A stretch of 33,164 bases of DNA from assembly GCA_036278935.1 (NCBI GenBank), contig DASUKA010000013.1:1-33164 (forward strand), in the 5' to 3' direction. Shown here piece after piece: positions 6,439-14,994 of this stretch (the first letter of the stretch is position 1; the number at the start of each line of letters is the position of its first letter). The stretch is from DASSNR01 sp036278935. GTDB lineage: Bacteria; Gemmatimonadota; Gemmatimonadetes; Gemmatimonadales; Gemmatimonadaceae. Made by a program: the position numbers and the translations under genes. Below the pieces are notes generated by a model. It saw nothing but the letters and a program-made list of their open reading frames with translations, searched no databases and was not told the origin of the DNA.

Positions 6439-7008
6439 ATGGATCATCGGGTTGATTCCACGGAGTTCACGCCGCTCATCGCCGGTCTCCGGGCCGGTGA
6501 TGCGGGAGCGCTCGACCGCGCTGTCACGCTGGTGTACGAGGAGCTCCGACGCATTGCTCATCGTCAGCTGGCCGGCGAGCAGAGTGGCCACACCCTCGAT
6601 ACCGGCGCCCTGGTCCACGAAGCCTACCTCAAGCTCCGGCGGCTGGACCGCATGGAATGGCGCAGCCGCGAGCACTTTCTGGCCATGGCGGCCCGCGTGA
6701 TGCGGCACGTGCTCGTGGACTACGCGGTGGCACGGCGCGCCGCCAAGCGCGGCGGCGGGTCCGCACCGGTGACGCTGGATGCCACGCTGCTGGCGGCGGC
6801 GCAGCCCGGCGAAGAAATCCTGGCGCTGGATGAGGCACTCCGCCGCCTCGAAGCACTGAGCGAGCGGCAGAGCCGCGTGGTGGAGTGCCGATTCTTCGCC
6901 GGCATGAGCGTGGAGGAGACCGCCACCGCGCTCGAGCTCTCGCCAGCCACCGTGAAGCGCGACTGGGTGGCCGCCCGCGCCTGGCTCAACCGCGAGCTGA
7001 GCGCATGA
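6439..7008 (+). CDS. ECF-like sigma factor (Sigma70_ECF, X6-type)
   Basis: The 189-residue protein has the region 2 helices (YEELRRIAHRQLAGEQSGHTLDTGALVHEAYLKL), the connecting WRSREHFLAMAARVMRHVLVDYARR-like segment, and region 4 (LSERQSRVVECRFFAGMSVEETATALELSPATVKRDW). This is the PF07638/TIGR02999 group common in Gemmatimonadota, Acidobacteriota and Planctomycetes. The ATG at 6439 has GAGGACGG just upstream; the longer frame from 6367 has no such support. The stop overlaps the start of the kinase gene (ATGA), so the kinase is probably its partner; such sigma factors are often controlled by linked Ser/Thr kinases rather than an anti-sigma factor. Confidence 0.9.
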   Translation: MDHRVDSTEFTPLIAGLRAGDAGALDRAVTLVYEELRRIAHRQLAGEQSGHTLDTGALVHEAYLKLRRLDRMEWRSREHFLAMAARVMRHVLVDYAVARRAAKRGGGSAPVTLDATLLAAAQPGEEILALDEALRRLEALSERQSRVVECRFFAGMSVEETATALELSPATVKRDWVAARAWLNRELSA

Positions 7009-10000
7009 TGACGCCGGAGCGATGGACCGCGGTGCAGGCGCTGTTGTACGAGGCGATCGAACGAGAGCCGGCGGCCCGCCAGGCGTATCTCGACGCGGCC
7101 TGCGAGGGCGACGCGGCGCTGCGCCGCGAGGTGGACGAGTTGCTGGCCGCGCACGAGAGACCCGGGGCGCTGGACGCACTCGCCAGCCGCGTCGTGGCGC
7201 CGCTCGTCGCGGACCTCCGGACGCCGTCGCCCGCGCACACGCCGCAGCTTCCGCGCTACACCGCGCTCGAGCGGCTGGGGGACGGCGGGATGGGGGTGGT
7301 CTACCGCGCGCGCGACGCGCGGCTCGACCGCACGGTGGCGCTCAAGTTCCTGCCACCCCACCTGAGCTCGGCCAGCGACGCCAAGGCGCGCTTCCTGGCC
7401 GAGGCGCAAGCCGCGGCCGCGCTGGAGCACCCGAACATCTGCACCATCTACGAGGTCGGCGAGACGCAGGACGGCCAGCTCTACATCGCCATGCCGTACT
7501 ACGACGGCGAGACGCTGGCTGGGCGCATCGCGCGCGGCCCGCTCCCGCTCGCGGAGGCGCTGGCCATCGCGCTGGACGTAGCACACGGACTGGGCAGAGC
7601 GCACGAGCGCGGGATCGTGCATCGCGACATCAAGCCGGCCAACATCATGATCACCGCCGATGGGCTGGTGAAGATCCTCGATTTCGGGATCGCCAAGCTC
7701 TCCGGCGCGAATGTCACGCAACCGGGCGCGCGCCTGGGCACGGTGGCCTACATGAGCCCGGAGCAGGCGCGGGGCGCCAGCGTGGACCATCGAACGGACA
7801 TCTGGTCGCTCGGCGTCGTGCTCTATGAGATGCTCGCCGCATCACGCCCGTTCAGCGGCGACGATGAGCGGGCCATCCTCTACGCCATCCAGTCGGGCGA
7901 CGCGGCGCCGCTCTCGATGCATCGCGATGACGTGCCGGCGGCGCTCGACGGCGTGGCGGCGAGAGCGCTCGCCAAGCGACCGGAGGACCGCTTCCCCTCC
8001 ATGCGCGCGTTCTCGGACGAGCTGGCCTCGCTCCAGGCTGTGCTCGCCTCCGCCGTGCGCGCGGTGCCGCGTCCCCACTCCGCACCGCGCACCGCCGGCC
8101 GACCTCCCCTCTCGCTGGACGACGAGCGCCGCCAGGTCACCGTGCTCGTCGCCGTGCTCGCCGGCTACCCCTCGCTCATCGAGCGCTGTCCGCCGGACGA
8201 AGTCGAATGGGTGATCAGCCGCGTGCGGACGGTGGCCGTGGATGTGATGCGCCGGCATGGCGGCTCGATCGAGGAGCTGCGTGGCGACCAGCTCCGAGCG
8301 CTGTTCGGCATGCCGGAGATGCACGAGGACGACGCGGTTCGCGCGGCCCGGGCCGCGCTCGCGCTGCATCGCGCCGTGCGCGAGATTGCCGCGTCCACTG
8401 CCGACGGACCCGCACGGTCGATCCGGATGCAGTCCGGCGTGCACGCGGGACCGGTGGTGGTGCAGCACTCGCGCCGGCATGGCGGCATCGCCCAGGTGGC
8501 CGGCGCGGCGGTACATGGCGCCACACGGCTGGCCGCACTCGCCACACCGGACGCGATTCTGGTGAGTCCGGAGTGTCAGCGGCTCATCGCGCCCTTCTTC
8601 GACGTCCAGGCGTGCGCGCCCGTGATGCTGGACGCCGGCGCGTCCCCGATCACGCCGTACCGCGTCGCGGGCGAGTCCGGCCTCCAGACGCGGCTGGATG
8701 CCGCCGCGCGCACCGGGCTCACCCCATACACGGGGCGCGGCGCGGAGTTGGACGCGCTGCACAGCCGCCTGGATCGCGCGCGGCGCGGCGAGGGGCAGTT
8801 CGTGGCCGTGGTGGGTGAGGCTGGCGCCGGCAAGAGCCGGCTCCTCTACGAGCTGCACCGCCGTGTGGACGGTGATGACACGCGGGTGCTCAGGGGACGC
8901 TGCCAATCGTATGGCGGCACCACGCCGTATCTCCCGTTCATCGAGGCGCTGCGCGACATGCTTCAGCTCGACGCGCGTCTCCGGCGTGACGACGCCGTGG
9001 AGGTGACCGCCACGCGCATCCGCGCGGTGGACCCGTCGCTCGACGGCTACATCCCGCTCTATCTCCATCTGCTGTCCATGCAGAGCGACGCCTACCCCCT
9101 GCCCCGGCACTTGCAGGGCGAGCGCTTCCAGGCCGCGATGCTCGATGCCCTGGTGGCGATCTTCACGCTGCACGCCGCCCAGCACGCCACCCTCGTCCTA
9201 TTCGAGGACTGGCATTGGGTGGACGATGCCTCGCGCGATGTGCTCCGCCAGCTCGTGGCGATCCTCCCCACGTATCCGCTCCTCGTGGTCGCGTCATGCC
9301 GCCCCGACGACGCCATCGACTGGGGGAGCGCGGACCATCAGACGACCATCCGCCTGGGCCCGCTGGATCGCGATGCCTCGGTGGCGATCATGAGCGCGGT
9401 GCTCCACGCCGAGTGCATCGCGCCGCCCCTGGCGCGCCAGATTCATGATCGCACCGCCGGCAATCCGTTCTTCCTCGAAGAGGTGTGCCAGACGCTGCTG
9501 GAGGAAGGCACGGTGACCGTGACCGCGGGCGAGGCGACAGCCACCGACGCGTCGGGCGCGGTGCAGTTCCCCGAGACCGTGCAGGCGGTCATCCGCACCC
9601 GTCTGGACCGGCTGGAGCGGAACGAGCGCGAGGTGCTGCGCGTGGCATCGGTGATCGGGCGGGAGTTCTCGCGCGATGTGCTGGAGCACGTGCTGGCGGG
9701 CGCCATCGACCCGTCGCGGCCGCTCGAGCGGCTCCGGAGCGCGGGTCTCATACAGCAGACGAGCGTGGTGCCCGCGCCGAGTTACCGCTTCAAGCACGTG
9801 CTCACGCAGGAGGTCACGTACGAGACGCTGCTGGAGCACCAGCGCCGAACGCTGCACGGCGCGGTGGGTCGCGTGCTGGAGCGGCGGCACCCCGAGCGGG
9901 TGGAGGAGCGCCTGGAGCTGCTCGCGCACCACTTCAGCCGCGCCGAGCTATGGCGTGATGCAGTGCAGTACGGCATGCGCGCCGCCAAGCGCGCCGCCGA

Positions 10001-11723
10001 CCTGAGCCAGTTCTCCGATGCGCTCGGCACGCTGGAGCGCGCGCAGGCATGGCTGCGCCACCTGGACGATGATGCGGACCGCCGTGACCTCGTGGGAGAG
10101 ATCCTGCTGCGGCAGGAGCGGCTGTGCGAAACGCTCGGCCTGCGCGGGCGGCAGCAGCGGCTGGTGGACGAGCTGATCGCGCTGCTCGCGCCGGCTGGCG
10201 CCTCAGCCAAGCTCGCCGAGGCGTACCTGCGTCAGGGCGATGTGTACACGCTGCTCAAGCACTTCGATGCCGCGAACCGCGCGCTCGAGACCGCGCTGCG
10301 CATCACGCGGGAGCGGGGCGACGCGGCCGGCGAACGGAACGCGCTGCGCAGCATCGGGCTGCTCCGCTGGCACGAGGGCAACGACGCCGAGGCGCTCGCC
10401 TACACCGAGAACGCGCTGGCCATCGACAGGGAACGCGCGGACATCCACGCCGTGGCCGGCGACCTCTCCAATCTCGGCATCATCCTCAAGAACATGGGGG
10501 AATACGACCGCGCGCGGGTCGTGCTCGAGGAAGCGCTCGAGCTCCCGGTGGTGAACGAGGATCCGCTCAAGCGGTCCTTCGTAGTCCACAACCTGGCCAA
10601 CCTGCATCGCGCGCTGGGACAGACCGAGCAGGCGCTGGCATACTTGCGCCGCGGCGACGAGCTGGCCCGCGAGCCCAAGCTCCCGATCCAGCGGTCCTTC
10701 CACCTCACCGCGATCGCGCACATCTATCTGCAGATGGGAATGGTGGAGGAGTCGCTGCGCGTGTACCGCGAGGCGGTGGAGCTGAGCCGCAAGGCGCACC
10801 ACGCGGATGGGCTGGCGCAGGAGCTCCGCATGCTCGGCGAGCTGCTCTACGGGCTCGGGCGCTACACCGAAGCACTGCCGCTCTTCACCGAGGGAACCGG
10901 GTTGTTCGCGCAGCTCGAGGATCATGAGAGCGAAGCGTTCATGTGGAGCCGGATTGCCGCCATCCGCGAACGCGACAGCGCGGTGGCCGATGCAGCCGAA
11001 GCGTGGGAGCACGCCAGAGCGCTGCACCGGCGCGTGGAGGATGCGCCGGCCGAGCTGGAAGCGCTGGAGGGGCTCGCGCGGTGCACGCGCCGGCAGACGG
11101 AGGACGCGGAGAGCGCCATTCCCATCTACGAGGAGGCGATCGCTCTGGCCGCGGCCCGCGGGGAGCAGCGGCGGGAGGGCTCGATGCGCAACCAGCTCGG
11201 CATCCTCCACTGGGAGCGGGGCCGGTATGCCGAAGCGCTCCGCCAGTACGAGGCGGCGGTGCGCGTCTTCCGCGACCTCGGCGACCTGGTGCACGAGGGG
11301 TTGATGCTCAACAGCCTCGGCGTCACGCTGTGCCGGCTCCGGCGCTACGAGGAAGCACGCACGGTGCTGGAGCAGGGGCTGGCGGTCAACCGACAGAGCG
11401 CGCAGCGACTGCTCCAGGCCCATTCGCTCGCCGCGCTCGGGGAAGTGTACTTCGCCATCGGGCGGCTGGACGAGGCGGCGGAGCACTACGAGGGCGCGCT
11501 CGCGCTCCGCCGCGAGCTGCACGACGGTCCGGGCGAAGGATGGATGCTGCACTACCTCGGCGGCGTGCGCTCGGCACAGGGCGCGCACGCGGAGGCCGAG
11601 CGGTGCGCGATGCTCGCGCGGCAGCGCGCCGAGGACATGGGCGATGCGGCGCTTCTGGCCGCCTGCGGCGCGCGATCGGCGCACGCGGCACCCGCACACC
11701 AGCACACACCAACCAGGGAGTGA
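7005..11723 (+). CDS. Ser/Thr kinase - cyclase-like - AAA ATPase - TPR signalling protein
   Basis: This 1572-residue protein overlaps the sigma factor by ATGA. A Hanks-type kinase occupies about 85-345: glycine loop GDGGMG 92-97, K114, HRDIKPAN with D208 and N213, DFG 226-228, YMSPE 249-253. A class III cyclase homology domain follows at about 375-530; GDQLRALFG and HEDDAVRAA are kept, but the first metal-binding Asp of VLFAD is Val (VLVAVLAGY), so it is probably not catalytic. An AAA_16-type ATPase begins near 575 with Walker A GEAGAGKS (604-611) and Walker B LVLFEDWHWVDD. The last 600 residues are TPR-like repeats. No membrane segment is seen. It resembles large ATP-dependent regulators, with a kinase added at the front. 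The input signal is unknown. Confidence 0.9.
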   Translation: MMTPERWTAVQALLYEAIEREPAARQAYLDAACEGDAALRREVDELLAAHERPGALDALASRVVAPLVADLRTPSPAHTPQLPRYTALERLGDGGMGVVYRARDARLDRTVALKFLPPHLSSASDAKARFLAEAQAAAALEHPNICTIYEVGETQDGQLYIAMPYYDGETLAGRIARGPLPLAEALAIALDVAHGLGRAHERGIVHRDIKPANIMITADGLVKILDFGIAKLSGANVTQPGARLGTVAYMSPEQARGASVDHRTDIWSLGVVLYEMLAASRPFSGDDERAILYAIQSGDAAPLSMHRDDVPAALDGVAARALAKRPEDRFPSMRAFSDELASLQAVLASAVRAVPRPHSAPRTAGRPPLSLDDERRQVTVLVAVLAGYPSLIERCPPDEVEWVISRVRTVAVDVMRRHGGSIEELRGDQLRALFGMPEMHEDDAVRAARAALALHRAVREIAASTADGPARSIRMQSGVHAGPVVVQHSRRHGGIAQVAGAAVHGATRLAALATPDAILVSPECQRLIAPFFDVQACAPVMLDAGASPITPYRVAGESGLQTRLDAAARTGLTPYTGRGAELDALHSRLDRARRGEGQFVAVVGEAGAGKSRLLYELHRRVDGDDTRVLRGRCQSYGGTTPYLPFIEALRDMLQLDARLRRDDAVEVTATRIRAVDPSLDGYIPLYLHLLSMQSDAYPLPRHLQGERFQAAMLDALVAIFTLHAAQHATLVLFEDWHWVDDASRDVLRQLVAILPTYPLLVVASCRPDDAIDWGSADHQTTIRLGPLDRDASVAIMSAVLHAECIAPPLARQIHDRTAGNPFFLEEVCQTLLEEGTVTVTAGEATATDASGAVQFPETVQAVIRTRLDRLERNEREVLRVASVIGREFSRDVLEHVLAGAIDPSRPLERLRSAGLIQQTSVVPAPSYRFKHVLTQEVTYETLLEHQRRTLHGAVGRVLERRHPERVEERLELLAHHFSRAELWRDAVQYGMRAAKRAADLSQFSDALGTLERAQAWLRHLDDDADRRDLVGEILLRQERLCETLGLRGRQQRLVDELIALLAPAGASAKLAEAYLRQGDVYTLLKHFDAANRALETALRITRERGDAAGERNALRSIGLLRWHEGNDAEALAYTENALAIDRERADIHAVAGDLSNLGIILKNMGEYDRARVVLEEALELPVVNEDPLKRSFVVHNLANLHRALGQTEQALAYLRRGDELAREPKLPIQRSFHLTAIAHIYLQMGMVEESLRVYREAVELSRKAHHADGLAQELRMLGELLYGLGRYTEALPLFTEGTGLFAQLEDHESEAFMWSRIAAIRERDSAVADAAEAWEHARALHRRVEDAPAELEALEGLARCTRRQTEDAESAIPIYEEAIALAAARGEQRREGSMRNQLGILHWERGRYAEALRQYEAAVRVFRDLGDLVHEGLMLNSLGVTLCRLRRYEEARTVLEQGLAVNRQSAQRLLQAHSLAALGEVYFAIGRLDEAAEHYEGALALRRELHDGPGEGWMLHYLGGVRSAQGAHAEAERCAMLARQRAEDMGDAALLAACGARSAHAAPAHQHTPTRE

Positions 11724-11726
11724 CTC

Positions 11727-11993
11727 ATGCCACGCTACATCATCGAGCGGAACACACCGGGCCTCACGCGGGAGCAGCTCGACGCCGTAGCCCGGCGATC
11801 GAAAGACGTGATTGCAGGCATGCCGGGCGTGATCTGGATTCGCAGCTACGTGTCGGACACGGAGGGAAAGATCTACTGCGAGTACGATGCGCCCGATCTC
11901 GAGGCCATCCTGGAGCACGCGCGGCGCGCCGGCCTGCCCGCGGATCGCGTGTCCGAAATAGCGCTGGAGATCAGCCCGGCGATGTTCGTGTAG
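11727..11993 (+). CDS. DUF4242-family small protein
   Basis: The 88-residue protein MPRYIIERNTPG...GVIWIRSYVSDTEGKIYCEYDAPDLEAILEHARRAGLPADRVSEI fits DUF4242, a ferredoxin-like fold family related to a nickel-binding SCO4226-type protein. It starts 3 bases after the kinase stop with GGGAGTGA in front, so it is the third gene of the sigma-kinase operon. A hairpin downstream may end the operon. The family function is not settled; its link to the kinase is by position only. Confidence 0.85.
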   Translation: MPRYIIERNTPGLTREQLDAVARRSKDVIAGMPGVIWIRSYVSDTEGKIYCEYDAPDLEAILEHARRAGLPADRVSEIALEISPAMFV

Positions 11994-12002
11994 ACTCGGC
12001 GC

Positions 12003-12034
12003 CGGAGGGCATGCTCGGAGCGAGACTCCCTCCG
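12003..12034. terminator. hairpin between convergent genes
   Basis: CGGAGGG (12003-12009) pairs with CCCTCCG (12028-12034), with a further short internal pairing GCTC/GAGC. It lies between the DUF4242 stop and the end of the convergent cupin gene. There is no T-run, so it may be a weak or factor-assisted bidirectional terminator. Confidence 0.4.
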
Positions 12035-12053
12035 ACGCCACGACCACGGCCAG

Positions 12054-12593
12054 CTACGGCTGCGGTGCCCACGGGCAGGGTCCGTCCTTGAGGTAGCTGA
12101 TCTGGAACGGCGCCAGCCCGTCCACCTGGACGATCGTTTCACCCTGGGCGATCACGTAATGATGCACGCCCTGCGCTGCGTTGACGAGCCCGCCGTTGTG
12201 CAGCGTAGTCGTTTCTGCCCTGTTGATGTGATCCCCCATCCCGAAGATGAGGTTCCCCTGGATCACGGTGACGATCTCGTCGTGGGGATGGCAGTGCGGC
12301 CCCACCGTGTACCCGTTCGGCATCTTGAGCCGCAGCGTGTAGTTCCCCGTTGGCGCGAAGGGATTGCCCTGCAGGACGGCGACTTCTGCACCGGAGGGTA
12401 GCACGTCTGGTGCAGGCCCCCACTGCACGTCGTGCGTCGAGGTTGCGAGCCCCGGCGAGGGATCGCCGCTGACATGGCGCGCCGAGGGCATGATACTGCT
12501 CTGCTTGGACGGAGCTTTGTCCGGAGCGCTCGTCTGCGCGCAGGCAATGCTCGCGCCGAGCACAAGCACCGGAACCGTCCATAACGCCTTCAT
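12054..12593 (-). CDS. secreted cupin-domain protein
   Basis: The 179-residue protein has a signal peptide (MKALWTVPVLVLGASIACAQ, cleavage after Ala-Gln or at the nearby Cys) and a single cupin_2 barrel. Metal-binding histidines are visible in GPHCHPHDEIVTVIQGN and in NAAQGVHHYVIAQG. Such small periplasmic cupins bind a metal and an unknown small ligand; no enzyme role can be assigned. GGAGGAAG lies 5 bases before the ATG at 12593. It is transcribed after the acyl-CoA-dehydrogenase-like gene, 59 bp apart, possibly in one operon. Confidence 0.82.
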   Translation of the reverse strand: MKALWTVPVLVLGASIACAQTSAPDKAPSKQSSIMPSARHVSGDPSPGLATSTHDVQWGPAPDVLPSGAEVAVLQGNPFAPTGNYTLRLKMPNGYTVGPHCHPHDEIVTVIQGNLIFGMGDHINRAETTTLHNGGLVNAAQGVHHYVIAQGETIVQVDGLAPFQISYLKDGPCPWAPQP

Positions 12594-12652
12594 GGTCTTC
12601 CTCCAGTAAGGGTAAGTGATGATGCGGTACAACGAGCACTGCGAACCGTGCG

Positions 12653-13870
12653 TCACCCCCAGCGCGGGGTTTCGTCCGGATTGATGCCGAGGAGCGTCTT
12701 GGCCACGAGCTCGTGCGTGAACGCGCTGTTGGCCGGGTGAATGCGGCCCAGACGGGCATCGCGGAACAGCCGCTCCATTCCCGCGCGCCGGAAGATCCCG
12801 AAGCCGCCCGCGAGATCGAACGCGCGATCGATCACGCGCCACGAGCCCTCCACCGCGTGGTACTTGGCGGCCACGATCTTGGCCGGCCAGGAATGGCCAT
12901 GGTTCACCCCGGTGGACCAGTCCTCGGCGATGCGGTCCAGGTGCGGGCCGATGCTCTCCATCTCCAACCCCATCTCCGCCACCTGGTGCTGCATTTCGGC
13001 GTGGTATGACATGGGGCGCGAGAGCGCGATGGATTTCTTCTTCTTCAGTGTCTCGACGGTGCGGTCGAGGGCATACTGCGCCATGCCGTAGTAGATGTTG
13101 CCGAACCCGATGAGCGCCCACGCGAAGACCGCGAGGATGAAGAGATCGACGCCCGCGGCGCCGGCGGGGATCACGCGCACCACGCGGCTGTCGGGCACGA
13201 ACACACCGTCCAGGATCGTGTCCTGGCTGCTCGTGGCCCGCATGCCCATCACGTCCCACGTCTCCTCAACCCGCAAGCCCGAGACATCGCGCGGTATGAA
13301 CCCGTGCACCATCTTGGGCGCGGCCGGATCGCTCATGTCCATGGCGTGCAGTCCCATGTACGTCCACACCGGCGTGAGGCTGCCGAAGGACTTGTGCCCG
13401 GTGATGCGGTAGCCGCCCTCAACGCGCTCGGCCTTGCTGGTGGAGAGCAGCACGGGAATGTCATTGCCGCTCTCGGCGTGGCCCGCCGCGAACACGGCGC
13501 CCTTCGCCGCCTCCTGCAGCAGCCACTCGAGCGAATGGTCGCCGGCCCGCCAGAGGTCGGCGGCCAGGCCCACCCAGTAGAGGTGCATGTTCACGCCGAG
13601 CGCCGTGGGCGCGGCGTAGTACGCCAGGCGCCGCTGCTCGCGCGCCACTTGGGCCAGCGTGAGCCCCGGCCCTCCGAACTCGGCGGGGAGCGGGAGTCGG
13701 AGATAGCCGGCATCGCGCAACTCCTCGAAGTCTTCGGTGAAGAAGCGGTTCTCGCGGTCGTACGTGGCCGCTCGCTCCCGGCAGCGTTCGAGCAGGGCGT
13801 CGGTGAGCGGCGACGCGGAGGGTGTGGCACGTGGTGTGTGCGCCTTCTCGGCGGAGGCGGTGGTAGCCAT
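12653..13870 (-). CDS. acyl-CoA dehydrogenase-like flavoprotein
   Basis: The 405-residue protein has the acyl-CoA dehydrogenase layout: an N-terminal helical domain (ELRDAGYLRLPLPAEFGGPG), a middle beta domain with AGHAESGND and YRITGHKSFGSLTPV that holds FAD, the VMGMRATSSQD motif, and a C-terminal helical domain with FDLAGGFGIFRRAGMERLFRDARLGRIHP. It is closer to DszC/HsaA-like monooxygenase relatives than to classic fatty-acid enzymes, as no clear catalytic Glu could be placed. GGGAG lies about 10 bases upstream of the ATG. Substrate unknown; the downstream cupin may be linked. Confidence 0.82.
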   Translation of the reverse strand: MATTASAEKAHTPRATPSASPLTDALLERCRERAATYDRENRFFTEDFEELRDAGYLRLPLPAEFGGPGLTLAQVAREQRRLAYYAAPTALGVNMHLYWVGLAADLWRAGDHSLEWLLQEAAKGAVFAAGHAESGNDIPVLLSTSKAERVEGGYRITGHKSFGSLTPVWTYMGLHAMDMSDPAAPKMVHGFIPRDVSGLRVEETWDVMGMRATSSQDTILDGVFVPDSRVVRVIPAGAAGVDLFILAVFAWALIGFGNIYYGMAQYALDRTVETLKKKKSIALSRPMSYHAEMQHQVAEMGLEMESIGPHLDRIAEDWSTGVNHGHSWPAKIVAAKYHAVEGSWRVIDRAFDLAGGFGIFRRAGMERLFRDARLGRIHPANSAFTHELVAKTLLGINPDETPRWG

Positions 13871-14010
13871 GTGTGGGACTCCCTAGGTTGTAGCGACTGG
13901 AACGGCGCGGCACCGGCCGTGATGCACGGACCGCGGCACGTACCATGAGAACAGGTCGGTCATTTCCATAGGCGGAAAACCGGCGGATTTGGGCTCACAA
14001 GACGGCGCAC

Positions 14011-14994
14011 ATGACGGCGGCGATTGCGGCAACCGCGCTCGGCAAGTCGTACCTGGTGAAAGTGCGAGACAGCGGCGTACGCGGCGCGCTGCGTGCGCTC
14101 GTGCGTCCGCGCTACCGCGAGGTGCGCGCTGTAACTGACGTCTCGTTCACGCTGGAGCGGGGCGAGATCGTCGCCTTCCTGGGCCCCAACGGCGCGGGCA
14201 AGACCACCACGCTCAAGATGCTCACCGGCCTGCTCCACCCCACCAGCGGGCACGCCCAGGTGGCGGGCTACGAGCCGTGGACCGGCGGCGCGGCGTTCAA
14301 GCAGCGCATCGCGCTCGTACTCGGCACCAAGCAGCAGCTGCTCTGGGACCTGCCCCCCGAAGAGACGTTCCAGCTCAATCAGGCCATCTACGACATCCCG
14401 CGCGCGGCGTACCGCGAGCGGCTCGATGAGCTGGTCACCCTGCTCGACCTGGGCGACGTGCTCGACAAGCCGGTGCGCCAGCTCTCGCTCGGCGAGCGGA
14501 TGAAGTGCGAGCTGGTCGCCTCGCTGCTGCATCGCCCGGAGATCCTCTTTCTGGACGAGCCCACGCTCGGCCTCGACGTCACTGCGCAGGAGACGATTCG
14601 TGGCTTTCTCCGCAGCTACCGCGAACGGCACAACGCCACCGTGCTCCTCACCTCGCACTACATGGCCGACGTGACGGCGCTCGCCTCGCGCGTGCTGATT
14701 ATCAACCAGGGCCGGCTGCTCTACGACGGGGCACTGGATGCACTGGTCGCCCGCATTGCCGGCATCAAGCGCATCGAGCTGGTCCTGGGAGACAGCGTGA
14801 CGCGCGAGCGGCTGGCCGCGTTCGGGACAGTGCGCCGCTTCGACTTCCCCAACGCCACGATCGAGATCCCGCGTGAGGACGCCACCGCCGCCAGCGCGCG
14901 CCTTCTGGCCGCCATCCCGATCGCGGATCTCTCCATCGAGGATCCGCCCATCGAGGAGGTGATCCGGCGGGCGTTCGAGGAAGCGCGAACATGA
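14011..14994 (+). CDS. ABC-2 type transporter, ATP-binding protein
   Basis: The 327-residue protein has Walker A GPNGAGKTT at 58-66, a Q-loop region GTKQQLLWDLP, the signature LSLGERMKCEL, Walker B EILFLDEPTLGLD and the H-loop LLTSHYMAD. The signature and length are those of the NatA/viologen-exporter group that pairs with ABC2_memb_6 permeases. It is the first gene of a three-gene operon; the stop overlaps the next start (ATGA at 14991-14994). No good ribosome binding site precedes the ATG. The transported substrate is unknown. Confidence 0.92.
   Translation: MTAAIAATALGKSYLVKVRDSGVRGALRALVRPRYREVRAVTDVSFTLERGEIVAFLGPNGAGKTTTLKMLTGLLHPTSGHAQVAGYEPWTGGAAFKQRIALVLGTKQQLLWDLPPEETFQLNQAIYDIPRAAYRERLDELVTLLDLGDVLDKPVRQLSLGERMKCELVASLLHRPEILFLDEPTLGLDVTAQETIRGFLRSYRERHNATVLLTSHYMADVTALASRVLIINQGRLLYDGALDALVARIAGIKRIELVLGDSVTRERLAAFGTVRRFDFPNATIEIPREDATAASARLLAAIPIADLSIEDPPIEEVIRRAFEEART

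Noticed and set aside
10203..12047. 614-codon open frame opposite the kinase TPR region
   Set aside because: The plus-strand protein has clear TPR repeats and an overlapping operon; the minus-strand product has no recognisable features.
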